A DNA stretch of 64,000 nucleotides from Sorghum bicolor (taxonomy: Eukaryota > Streptophyta > Magnoliopsida > Poales > Poaceae): positions 22,282,066 through 22,346,065 of the forward strand of contig NC_012872.2 of the NCBI RefSeq assembly GCF_000003195.3. The letters are read 5' to 3'. Shown piece after piece: positions 53,648 to 63,900 of this stretch; within the stretch, counting starts at the first letter, position 1; each line of letters opens with the position of its first letter. A program made the position numbers and the translations under genes. The notes beneath the pieces were generated by a model. The model was not told the origin of the DNA and did no database searches. It worked only from the letters and a program-made list of their open reading frames with translations.

Positions 53648-56600
53648 TTTGGGGTCGAGGTCGGTGCTGATCGTCAGCACCTTGCCGTCGGAGTTGTTGG
53701 GGTCGAGCGGGATCTTCTTGGTTCCTTCCGCCGCCTCGAAGCTGCCCGCATGACGCTTAGGCTCTAGAGCCTCAGCGGCCATGGCCTCGAGCTTTGCAAC
53801 GAGCTCGGTGGAGCTCTCGACCGCCTCCCCGTACTCGACACATTCGACGTCGCACTCGTACGCGTGCTCGAAGGAGGAACTGACAGTGATGACGCCTTTG
53901 GGACCAGGCATCTTCAGCTTCAAGTATGTGTAGTTAGGTATGGCCATGAACCTGGCATAGCCCGGGCGCCCGATGATGGCGTGGTACGTGCCTCGGAACC
54001 CAACCACCTCAAAGGTGAGGGTCTCCTTCCTGAAGTTGGCCGCCGTGCCGAAGCAGACCGGTAGGTCGATTCGACCTACTGGCAGCGCCTTTTTCCCTGG
54101 CACGACGCCATGGAAACCACCGGCGCTTGGCTGGAGGCGTCCTCTATCGATGCCGAGGAGATCGAGGGTCTCGAGGTAGATGATGTTGAGGCTGCTGCCA
54201 CCATCCATCAGCACTTTCGAGAGTCGGGTGTTGACGATGATGGGGTCGACGACGAGCGGGTAGATGCCTGGGGCGACTACCTTGTCAGGGTGGTCTTCTC
54301 GGTCGAAAGTGATGGGAGTGCTCGACCAGCTAAGGTATTGGGGCACCGCCATTCTTGCTGCAAAGACTTCGCGACGCTCCCTTTTGCGCTGCCTCGTGGT
54401 CAACTGAGTCGAGGGCCCGCCATAGATCATGTAGCAGTCGTGGACGGCGGGGAAGCCGTCGTCATCTTTGTTGTCCTCCTTGCCGCCAGCCTTCTCCTTC
54501 TTGGAGTCATCACGCGTATCTTTTTTGAACCCCTGACCGTCGAAATGCTTTCTCAGCATACGACAGTCCTTGAGTTTGTGGTTGGCGCCCCCCTTATGGT
54601 AAGGGCACGGCTCCTCCAACATCTTGTCGAAGATGCCTCCCTCCGGAGGGCCTCGCGGCTTCTTTCGATCCATGGCGACGAGGTTGTCACCTGAATCTTC
54701 CCGGTGGAACTGCCGCATTTTCTGCTTCTTTTTATTTTTCTTGAGGCCTCGACTGGAAGTCCCATCTTCATCGACGGGCTGCTTGCCTTTTCTTCCTTCT
54801 GAGCTGAAGAAGGCGCCGACTGCCTCCTCCCCTGCCGCGTAGTTAGCTACTACGTCCATCAGCTCGTCGACGGTCTGAGGTCGATTGCGACCTAATTCCC
54901 GCACCAAGTCTCGACTGGTGGTGCCCGAGACAAACGCCAAGATGACGTCGTGGTCAGGGATGTGCGGTAACTCAGTGCGCTGCTTCGAGAAGCGTCGAGC
55001 ATACTCCCGAAGAGTTTCTCCTGACTTCTGCTTGCATTTGCTGAGGTCCCACGAGTTCCCTGGCCGTATGTAGGTCCCTTTGAAGTTACCCTCGAAGACT
55101 CTGACCAGATCAACCCAGTTGTGGATCTGATTGGCAGGGAGTTCCTCGAGCCATCGACGGGCGGTGTCGGAGAGGAAAAGGGGTAGCTGTCTGATGATGG
55201 CTCGATCATCACCTCGAGCGCCACCAAGCTGACAGGCCAGCCTGAAATCGGCCAGCCATAGCTCTGGCTTGGTCTCTCCATTGTACTTCGCGACGCTGGT
55301 TGGGGGTCGAAATGGATTGGGCAGGGGCGTGCTGCGAATCGCCCTGCTGAACACCCGTGGGCCCGGTGGCTCGGGGGCCACCCGGTCCTCGTCGCTGTCG
55401 TATCTCCCACCGCGATGCGCGCTATAACCACGTACTTCCGCGTATCCGTGCCGGCGGCGTCTATTTTCTTTGACGTCGTGCCGCGCGTCGTGTCGACGTT
55501 GATTGTCGGCAGGGAGGATGAGAGCAGTCTTTCTACCTCGAGGGGGAGGTTGTTGATGGACTGACACCTCCTCTTCGTTTAGAGGCTGTTCGTCGCGCTT
55601 CTCTGTGGCAGCTCCTCGCCGTCGAGACGCCGAGCTTTCGGCTTGTTGAACCGCTGCCACCTGGAGCAATGTCTGTACTTCATCTCGAATGCGTCGGGCT
55701 TGGGAATTCGACGGCTCTGGCATGTTACGTAGCAGCATCGTCGCTGCCACTACATTCTGGCCTGCTCGAGGGAAACGGCTGACAGGTTGCTCCGCCTCTG
55801 CGTCGCCGACGATCTGTCGATGTACCTCTCGAGCGCGTCTGCGGACACTTCCGCCCGGTGGGTAGGGCAGGTCTTGTTCGAGGATTTGCTCGAGCAGGAC
55901 GAGGCGCTCGCGATCTTCGTCGAGCTTCATCTTGAGCTCCCGCAGCTGCGCGAGCTGCGCAGTTCTATCTTCCTGAGGAAGAGGGTCGAGTCGTCCGCCA
56001 TTCCCAGGCGTCCTGGGGTCTTCTTGCGCCGCGGGGGCTCGACCACCCGCAGCAGCATCCCGTGTCTCGTCGGTGGTTTCTGCCGCCCCGTCGATGTGAT
56101 AGCATTCCCTCGTAGGGTCATAGCTGTCTGTCTCGGAGTCGGAGTCTGGTTCGGCGGCGTAGAAACACCCACGTCCTTCCTCCAGCAATCGTTGCCTGAG
56201 GGAGGTGATCGAGTATCGTCCGGGGCCTAGACGACGGTGGCCTCGTACTCGGGAAAGGTCCGGCAGCTCGGACGCCGGCCGCCGTGCTTCAGCGCTATGT
56301 GGGGGGACCATGGGTCTTTCCACGTACGTCTGGGTGTTTGGGCATATCGTCCTGGCGAGCGACGCCGCGGCGTTGTCCATTCCGAACGGCAGTGCCGCCC
56401 TTGGAGAGAACAACCCGTGTGGAAGTAGCCTAGCTGCGGTGGGGGAGGGCGCGCGAGACGCGTCCCCCCCCCCCGTCGTCGCGCGGTGCTGAGTCGGCGT
56501 GCTTGTTGCTCCGTCACACGGTGTTGCCGACTTGTGGCCCACATCCTGCCTTGCACGAGTTGTTGGTCGTGCTGAAGCAGAGGGGCCGCGGTGGTGCTGC

Positions 56601-56797
56601 TCGCGCCTTTTCTTAGGCGGGGAGGCGTGGTGGTGAGGGCGTCTCGGGGCCTTCAACCGTGCTGGCGTAACGCGGACTCCTCCTGGTCCTTTGACTGAAA
56701 GCAAGATCATGTCGTAGCCGGAGCCCGTAGACATGAACTCGAGACTTCCAAACCAAATCACCGTGGAGCGCGGAAGCGGCGAGGCAAGAGTAGCCAT
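53645..56797 (-). CDS. gag: Gag-protease of element I
   Basis: Start set at ATG 56795-56797 (MATLASP), 38 bp inside the PBS; the frame is also open 48 codons upstream through PBS and LTR. About 1050 codons. N-terminal third rich in Arg, Ser and Pro; coiled segment near ELKMKLDEDRERLVLLEQIL; capsid about residues 520-680 (LWLADFRLACQLGG; RRWLEELPANQ; EYARRFSKQRTEL); CX2HX5HX4C knuckle (CPYHKGGANHKLKDC); lysine/aspartate-rich linker; retropepsin with VLMDGGSSLNIIY and the C-terminal block HAIIGRPGYARFMAI. Ends at UAG 53645 with pol continuing in frame. Residue-level similarity to B shows this is the undamaged form of the family. Confidence 0.92.
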   Translation of the reverse strand: MATLASPLPRSTVIWFGSLEFMSTGSGYDMILLSVKGPGGVRVTPARLKAPRRPHHHASPPKKRREQHHRGPSASARPTTRARQDVGHKSATPCDGATSTPTQHRATTGGGDASRAPSPTAARLLPHGLFSPRAALPFGMDNAAASLARTICPNTQTYVERPMVPPHSAEARRPASELPDLSRVRGHRRLGPGRYSITSLRQRLLEEGRGCFYAAEPDSDSETDSYDPTRECYHIDGAAETTDETRDAAAGGRAPAAQEDPRTPGNGGRLDPLPQEDRTAQLAQLRELKMKLDEDRERLVLLEQILEQDLPYPPGGSVRRRAREVHRQIVGDAEAEQPVSRFPRAGQNVVAATMLLRNMPEPSNSQARRIRDEVQTLLQVAAVQQAESSASRRRGAATEKRDEQPLNEEEVSVHQQPPPRGRKTALILPADNQRRHDARHDVKENRRRRHGYAEVRGYSAHRGGRYDSDEDRVAPEPPGPRVFSRAIRSTPLPNPFRPPTSVAKYNGETKPELWLADFRLACQLGGARGDDRAIIRQLPLFLSDTARRWLEELPANQIHNWVDLVRVFEGNFKGTYIRPGNSWDLSKCKQKSGETLREYARRFSKQRTELPHIPDHDVILAFVSGTTSRDLVRELGRNRPQTVDELMDVVANYAAGEEAVGAFFSSEGRKGKQPVDEDGTSSRGLKKNKKKQKMRQFHREDSGDNLVAMDRKKPRGPPEGGIFDKMLEEPCPYHKGGANHKLKDCRMLRKHFDGQGFKKDTRDDSKKEKAGGKEDNKDDDGFPAVHDCYMIYGGPSTQLTTRQRKRERREVFAARMAVPQYLSWSSTPITFDREDHPDKVVAPGIYPLVVDPIIVNTRLSKVLMDGGSSLNIIYLETLDLLGIDRGRLQPSAGGFHGVVPGKKALPVGRIDLPVCFGTAANFRKETLTFEVVGFRGTYHAIIGRPGYARFMAIPNYTYLKLKMPGPKGVITVSSSFEHAYECDVECVEYGEAVESSTELVAKLEAMAAEALEPKRHAGSFEAAEGTKKIPLDPNNSDGKVLTISTDLDPK

Positions 56798-56835
56798 CCG
56801 GAAAGTAGTGGGAAATCGATGAAAAACACGCAGGA

Positions 56836-56853
56836 CCCCTACCTGGCGCGCCA
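56836..56853 (-). other. Primer binding site of element I (probable tRNA-Arg type)
   Basis: TGGCGCGCCAGGTAGGGG on the minus strand, two nucleotides inside the LTR; identical to element B. Confidence 0.78.
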
Positions 56854-56855
56854 AC

Positions 56856-57863
56856 TTTCGGTGTTTTTCCCCCGGGGGGTCACACCAACGAGTAAATTTG
56901 TATGCGTGCTCCCTTTTCCGGATGGTGATGCAAGAAGACACAAAGGTTTATCCTGGTTCGGGCAAGAGATGGCCCTACGTCCAGCAGGGGGAGAGAGTTT
57001 GTATTATCTTGCACCTAAGTGCTTGTACAGGGGCGAATACAAGCGTAGTATGAAGTGTGGAGCTCTTCTACGTATGAGTGTGGTCTTGTGTCGTCGTGTC
57101 CCCTTCTTCTATTCCTGAGTCTCTCCTTTTATAGCTCCAAGGAGAGACACAGGGTACATGCGTAGACGTTAGAGTAGGGATCGATAGCCGCATGGAGCGC
57201 TGACCTACTCGAGGCTTCCGTACGGCATGGCCTCGAGCCGTCCCATCTTTATAGCCCGGTGATGATTACGCGTGCTCCTGCGTTCTACCCTGCCCGCCGC
57301 CTTGCGCTGGTTCTGAGGTCGCATGCGTGTACGGTATGGTGCGGATCCGGCGGGGTAGCTGTGGTGTTGTCAGTCGACGCCCAACTTGTCCCTAGGAAGG
57401 GACCCTGTTCGGTCGAGGGTCGGACGCCGTGTAATATGCCGATATCTGGAGCGCTGACCTTGGGTGTCTCGAGGGGGTCTCGATTAGACATTCCATCCTT
57501 GTTTCCTGCATCCTGACATGCCCTGGGTCGTTCGGTGGGAAGGCTGCAAAAAGAACGATGGGACAGAAGCTTGTTCCCTATCACGCCTTCCGTGACCCGT
57601 GTGTTAGGTGGGGAAGCGTCAGGTGCATTTAATGCTCCGGCCCGCGTGCGCGCGTCAGGCGGCGGACAGTGTCTTTGCGCTCGACGCCCCTCGGTTCGCT
57701 CGAGCCCGCTTCCGTATTCGACGATAGTTGCTTGCTCGAGCCCTGGCCGATTCGCTCGACGGTACTTCCGTCTTTGAGGCTGCGACCGTCGACGGCCGCC
57801 CGTGTGTACGGTTGGTCTCGTTATACGTATTGGTGAGGGTACCCCTCGTTGGTACCCTCGACA
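56856..57863 (-). repeat. 5' LTR of element I (1008 bp)
   Basis: Equal in length to the 3' LTR. Second base is T instead of G on the plus strand (TTTCGG for TGTCGG), a mutated terminus. Confidence 0.92.
57127..57134 (-). promoter_or_regulatory. TATA box in 5' LTR of element I
   Basis: Minus strand CTATAAAAGG; conserved in the other LTR and in B. Confidence 0.6.
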
Positions 57864-57868
57864 CTTCG
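57864..57868. repeat. Target site duplication CTTCG, right side of element I
   Basis: Partner of 48461-48465 with one difference. Confidence 0.75.
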
Positions 57869-60753
57869 TGATACTAAGGCCGAAATAACAAAAATTATTG
57901 AAGCTAAATTTATTCGGCAGTGTCGGTATGCCGAGTGGATTTCCAATGTTGTTCTAGTTTACAAGAAAAATGGGAAGCTTCGAGTCTGCATTGATTTCAG
58001 AAATCTTAACAAGGCTACGCCGATGGATGGCTACCCAATGCCAGTTGCCGATTTGCTACTTGATGCTGCAGCTGGACATTGGATTATTAGCTTCATGGAT
58101 GGCAATCCAGGATATAATCAGATATTCATGGCTAAAGAAAATATTCCAAAGACCGCATTTAGATGTCCTGGTCATGTTGGGTTGTTTGAATGGATAGTCA
58201 TGACCTTTGGCTTGAAAAATGCTGGTGCTACTTATCAGAGGGCTATGAATTTTATCTTTCATGAGTTCATCGGCAAGCTGGTAGAAATTTACATTGACGA
58301 TGTGGTGGTTAAGTCTGGAGATTTCACAAAGCATCTTGCCGATTTACGAAAGGTGTTGGAGTGTACAAGGAAACATGGTTTAAAAATGAATCCTAACAAG
58401 TGTGCATTTGGCGTATCGGCAGGACAATTTCTTGGTTTCATGGTGCATCAGAGAGGAATTGAAATTAGTAGGAGATCTATTGAAGCCATCAACAAGATAG
58501 CAGCTCCTACTAACAAAACTGAACTCCAGTCTTTGATCGGCAAGGTAAATTTTATCAGGTGGTTTATATCTAATTTGTCTGATAGAATTCTTGCTTTTAG
58601 CCCTTTGCTTAAATTGAAAGTCAATCAAGAGTTTGTATGGGGAAAAGAGCAACAATTAGCCTTGGATGAAATCAAGAATTATTTGACAAATTCTCCAGTT
58701 CTGATCCCACCTCAGCAAGGAAAGCCTTTCCGATTGTATTTGTCTACCGATGGGATGGTTATCTGTTCGGCTTTGATTCAAGATTTTGAAGGGAAGGAAT
58801 GTGTGATTTATTATTTGAGTAGAAGGCTGATCGATGCTGAGACCAGGTATTCGGCAATTGAAAAGTTATGCTTATGCCTATATTTCTCGTGTATCAAGTT
58901 AAGGCGCTATTTACTATCGGCCGAATGCACTGTTATATGCAAAGATGATGTAGTCCGATACATGTTATCTATGCCGATTATGAGTGGTAGAATCGGTAAA
59001 TGGATTTTGGCACTATCGGAATTTGATCTATGTTACGAATCGGCTAAGGCAGTTAAGGGGCAGATTATGGCCGATTTTGTAACTCAACATTGTGGTATGA
59101 CGTGTACTTTGGAAATTGTTCCTTGGACTGTCTTCTTTGATGGATCCACGTGTGACAAGGGGGCAGGAATCGGCATAGTACTAATCTCCCCTCAGGGAAG
59201 GAAGTATGAGTTCTCTTTGCCGATTGTTGCCACGTCAATAAATAATCAAGCTGAGTATCAAGCTTTGATCAAAGGGTTGGAATTATTAAAAGAAGTTCAG
59301 GCTGATGCTGTTGAAATCTTTGGAGATTCTATGCTTGTCGTAAATCAACTGGCTGGAGTTTATGAATGCCGAAGCGAGGTCCTGATAGCCTATTATGAAA
59401 AGAGTATGCAACTATTAAAGGAATTCAAGGATTTCCGATTAGAGCATGTTCCTCGGTTACATAATGAGGAAGATAATCGGTTGGCTCAGCATGCCTCGGA
59501 AAAAGGAGATCATTGATTATTTAAGGGATCCATCTAAAAAGGTTGAGAGACGTATCAGGTTTCAAGCTACCAAGTATGTGCTCCTTGAGGATGAACTATA
59601 TTATCAAACTATGGATGGAGTTCTTCTCAAATGCTTAGGTAATGATGAAGCTAAACGTTTGATGGGTGAAATCCAAGAAGGAGTGTGTGGAGCACATTAG
59701 TAGGCTTTTAAGATGAAATGGATGATCAGGAGAAATGGGTATTATTGGCCGACCATACTTGAGGATTGTTTTAAATATTTTAAAGGATGTCAAGGATGTC
59801 AGAAATTTGGCAATATTCAAAGGGCACCTGCATCGGCCATGAATCCCATTATTAAACCTTGGCCATTCCGGGGATGGGCTATTGATCTAATCGGCCAGAT
59901 TTACCCACCATCGAGCAAAGGGCATAAGTTCATCTTAGTTGCCACTGATTATTTCACTAAGTGGGTTGAAGCTATTCCTATGAAGAAAGTTACATCGGCC
60001 AATATGATTGATTTTGTGAGAGAGCATATTATTTACCGATTTGGTATTCCTCAAACGATTACTACCGATCAGGGTACTATGTTTACATCGGGAGAGTTTG
60101 ATGAATTGGCAATCGGTATGGGAATTAAAGTGTTGAATTCTTCTCCTTATTATGCTCAAGCCAATGGGCAGGCCGAAGCGTCTAACAAAGGAATTATTAA
60201 ACTCATCAAACGGAAGATTGAAGAAAATCCTAGGAGGTGGCATACATTGTTGACTGAAGCTTTGTGGTCATATTGGATGGCTTGTCATGGGTCGACTAAA
60301 GTTTCACCTTATCAGTTGGTGTATGGACACGATGCAGTGCTACCATGGGAAATTAAGACCGGATCTAGGTGACTATCTTTTCAAGATCAGCTGGCTGCCG
60401 ATGACTATGCTACTTTGATGAAAGACGAGTTAGATGATTTAGCAGGACATCGGCTAAGGGCTTTGATAAGTATAGAAGAAAAGAAAAAGAGAGTTGCTAG
60501 GTGGTATGATAAAAAGTTAAATGCTAAGGAGTTTGCTGATGGAGATTTGGTGTGGAAACTAATTTTACCAATTGAGACTAAAAGTTTAAAATTTGGGAAG
60601 TGGTCCCCTAATTGGGAAGGTCCTTATCGGATAAATCGGTCTGCTCCTGGTAATGCTTATATTTTGGAAACTCTCGAAGGGGTTGAATTTCACAGAGCAT
60701 TGAATGGAAAATACTTAAAGAAATTTTACCCTAGCATATGGGTCGATGCATAA
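57864..60753 (+). pseudogene. pol: RT, RNase H, second RNase H and integrase of element G, broken
   Basis: RT resumes here (RVCIDFRNLNKATP; FMDGNPGYNQIF; EIYIDDVVVKSG). First RNase H follows, then the second (VFFDGSTCDKGAGIG; NNQAEYQALIKGL; FGDSMLVVNQL), open to TGA about 59514. A frameshift around 59450-59510 moves to the frame of 59446-59700 (TAG 59698). Integrase from 59713: CX2C finger (CQGCQKFG), core Asp in WAIDLIGQ and in TTDQGTMF, Glu in NGQAEASN at the normal 35-residue spacing; TGA 60370 interrupts it, and the last 113 codons (60415-60753) end at TAA. The active residues survive while stops accumulate. Confidence 0.85.
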
Positions 60754-60909
60754 AAGCTTAAGTGCCAATAGCGTTCCTGTCGGCTGGATTAAAGTGTATC
60801 TGGGACTGAATATGATGTTTTAAAAGGATGCCGATAACAGTCCTATCGGCTAGACCAAAATAATCAGGAGTTTTTAAAGAAAAAGCAAAACACACCGCCG
60901 ATGAAGAGT
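60754..60909. other. Spacer between pol and antisense passenger gene of element G
   Basis: 156 bp between convergent stop codons, with two related CCTRTCGGCTRGA copies at about 60776 and 60841. Confidence 0.5.
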
Positions 60910-63900
60910 TCATACATTCAGCAGGGCTTGGATGGCCGATATAGCGCGTAGACGGATTTGATTGGCTTCTTCTATCTCCTTGATGTCTTCATCGGCAGAG
61001 CCTTCCACCGGTTTCAGCTTCTTCTTCATCTGCAGTGCCTTGCGAGCTTGGATGTTTCGCTCTTGTTCGAGGGTCTTGATCATTTTGGGCAGCTGATTTT
61101 CTTCCTGTTGAGCTTGGGACAGAGCCTCTTCCACTTGCTTAAGCTCTGCCAACAGAGCTTCCCTTTTGGCTGATAGGTCGGAGATCTTTTGTCTCAGCGT
61201 ATCTCCTCAGGATTTTAGGATGCCGATGCTCTTGTGTTTTTCATCGGCAAGGTGCTTCACTTTCATTACTTCCTCCGAGAGCTCGGCATGAGTGGCTCTA
61301 TCAGCAAGACGTTGAGCAGCCTTTTGATACTGAAGGTGGCGGCTCTCTAAGTGTGCAGCCTGAAAAAAAGTCTCTTCGGCATCGGCAGGGATCTGACCTC
61401 TAAGAGCTTTGAATAGAGCTTTTGTCGGATCAGATTCGTCGACTAATTGAGCTGTATCCTGATGAAGTAGGGCCAGTAGATCTTCCAGTTTAGCTCTGGT
61501 TTCTGCCGATGAAATCCATACTGCTTGAGAAGAACTTGCTTCCTCGCCTTCATCATCAGAATTTTCAATAGCAAAAGAGAACAAGCTGTCCGGAGAGTCT
61601 TGTTCCTGGAAAAGAAAATAAAATAAGTTATTTGATGATCAAGTACTAGTGATAAAAATAGGGATCAGGTGGCTTACTTGTTTCAGGGCAATTTCTCGCC
61701 TCTAGCTAGCTGGGGCCGATGGTACCACAGGTTGATCGGCTGGAGTTGCCGATGGAATGATGTCATCTGAAAATGATATAATAGTAATGGGTGTTACAAG
61801 TTAAAAAAAATAAAAATAAAAATCCATCGGCAAATAATCTTATGGACAGAACGTTACCTTGAGGGTGTACAGTGTTTGTTTGGATTGAAGAGACTACCGA
61901 TGATATGATTGATCCCACTAGATCGGCAGTCCGCTCGAGTACATCGGCTGATATCTCTTCTGGCCGAGGTACTTCTTGCGACTGAGGTGGAGACGGCACT
62001 TGCTGTGTCTGAACTTCTGGTGAAGAAGGGGACGATTCCACATGAATCGATGACACTGGAGGAGGGGGAGAAGGTGCTGTTGTCTTCTAGTGTTTTGCTT
62101 GTGACTTGGTACTTTTGGGGCCTTTCCTCTTGACATTGCTATACTGGGGGCATCGGAACTTGTCTTGGTACTTCTGGTCCTTGCCGATTTGCCAGCTTGC
62201 TAATGCAACAACAAAAGTTTCATAAGCAACAATGTAACAGAGTATTGATGAAATTTTGGTTGAAACAGTGAAAGGTTACCGATGAGGTTCCCGTGGCAGC
62301 CGATGTATCCTGAAAAGGTCTAGTGAGTGTGGAATGGCATCGGTGCCAAATGAAGAAATCAGGGATTTACCTGGAAAGCTTGTGCCAGAGTAGTGGCAGC
62401 CACCGATGGGGATGTCTTTGCTCGTCTGGTGGTAATCTTCTTGAAACGCACGTTCCTATGCATCAGAGCTGCCAGGGTCGGTGCGTTGTTACCGATAAGG
62501 GAGATCGGGCATGATGGAAGGAGTTCGATCGGCTTTCCGCTCCTGCTGACTGTCGGTGGTGTATCGTCAATCTGTTTAAAAAAAAGAGAAAAAATGAGTT
62601 ACTGATAGAAATAAAAGTAATAGAAGAAGATTGAAGCATCGGTTAAAAACTTACAGTGTTCTCGGGGACTATGTACTTGGGGTCGATCATGCCACGATAT
62701 GTGAGGGCCGATCTACAGAACAGGTGCTCTTTCCATTCTTCCCACCACTGTTTGTATGATTGAGTAATGAAGAGGGCTTGGATCCAAGCTGATAGATCGA
62801 CATGTGTATCGGCATTTGGTGGAAGTTGAGCTATTCTGATCCACTCGAGACCGCTGGTTATGGTCTCCCTTGGTTTCACCACATCGGCGTAGCAGAGTGC
62901 AATCGGCAGCTGTCCAAAGGCTAGTTGGCGAGCTAGTGCCGATGGGTTCTAGAACTCATAGGTCTGATTGGAGGCTTTCCCGCTACCAAAGAAGTTCACT
63001 CGTATGGCTCTCGGAGTGATAATTGCCATCATCAGATCATGGTCCTTGTTGAGAGCATCGTCAAAGGGGTGGAAAGTGAGCGGGAATCTAGTTTCTGGAT
63101 CCTCATAGGGCATCCATGCCCGCTGGTCTTTAGCCAGACCCTCATAAAGATTCTGAAAGAATCGGCTGACCTGATCCTCATTGCCACCAGTACCAGGTAA
63201 AACTATGGCAGCTTCGCCATAGTTTAGAGGGGAGCGAGTTGCCGATTCTTCCTCGTCTAGCTCATGATCCTTGGCTATATCTCTAGGGAAGCGCTGTGCA
63301 AAGAGGTTGAATCCAAGGTGCTTATGCATGTGGACACTAAGCCACATGATGATGAACCACCAGGGTCCCCCTAAGTTGCCGTTGGGTTGGCCTAGCAGGA
63401 GTTTCTTAGCTACCTGATGGAGGAGGTGATAAACAGAACCGACCAGGTATCGGCCAAGAGGAAATCTGCCACCGTTGGCCAGTCTCTTTGCTGCCGACAG
63501 ATAGACAGAGGTTGGTCCCACCGATCGGCCACAGAATACAAACTTATCCAGCCACATGTTCAAGAAAATGGCCTGTTCTCTTTCCCCGACAGATCCTATT
63601 TTCGGTACTTCTGAATATACCCAGACCAACCGCCGATAGCGTGAGTCTCTACCTTGGAACTGGGCTTATTATCAAACAAATGACTATTATCGGCAGTTGA
63701 TATGTCTAAGCCGGTAAGCATGAGTACATCGGCAAGAGTAGGTGAAGCAGGGCCGTGGCCGAATACAAAAGCGTTGAGCGTGTCTGACCAAAAGTACGAG
63801 GCAGCTATCAGCAGCGACTCGTTCCTCTCCATATCGGCGATAGATAATCTGATGCATTTGTCTAATTTCTGCTCACCCCATTGGACTTCATTTGAATGGT

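Larger units (their letters stand above)
48466..57863 (-). mobile_element. Element I: nearly intact Tat-lineage retrotransposon
   Basis: LTRs of exactly 1008 bp (48466-49473, 56856-57863) differ at about 10 sites (1.0%). PBS 56836-56853 and uninterrupted gag-protease and pol frames are present, separated by one in-frame UAG. It is inserted in RT of element G. Compared with relative B, it lacks about 4.75 kb corresponding to B 3346-8094: the promoter and all but the last roughly 15 codons of the antisense passenger gene. All catalytic residues I can check are present, so of the elements here this one looks most capable of having moved recently. Confidence 0.93.
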
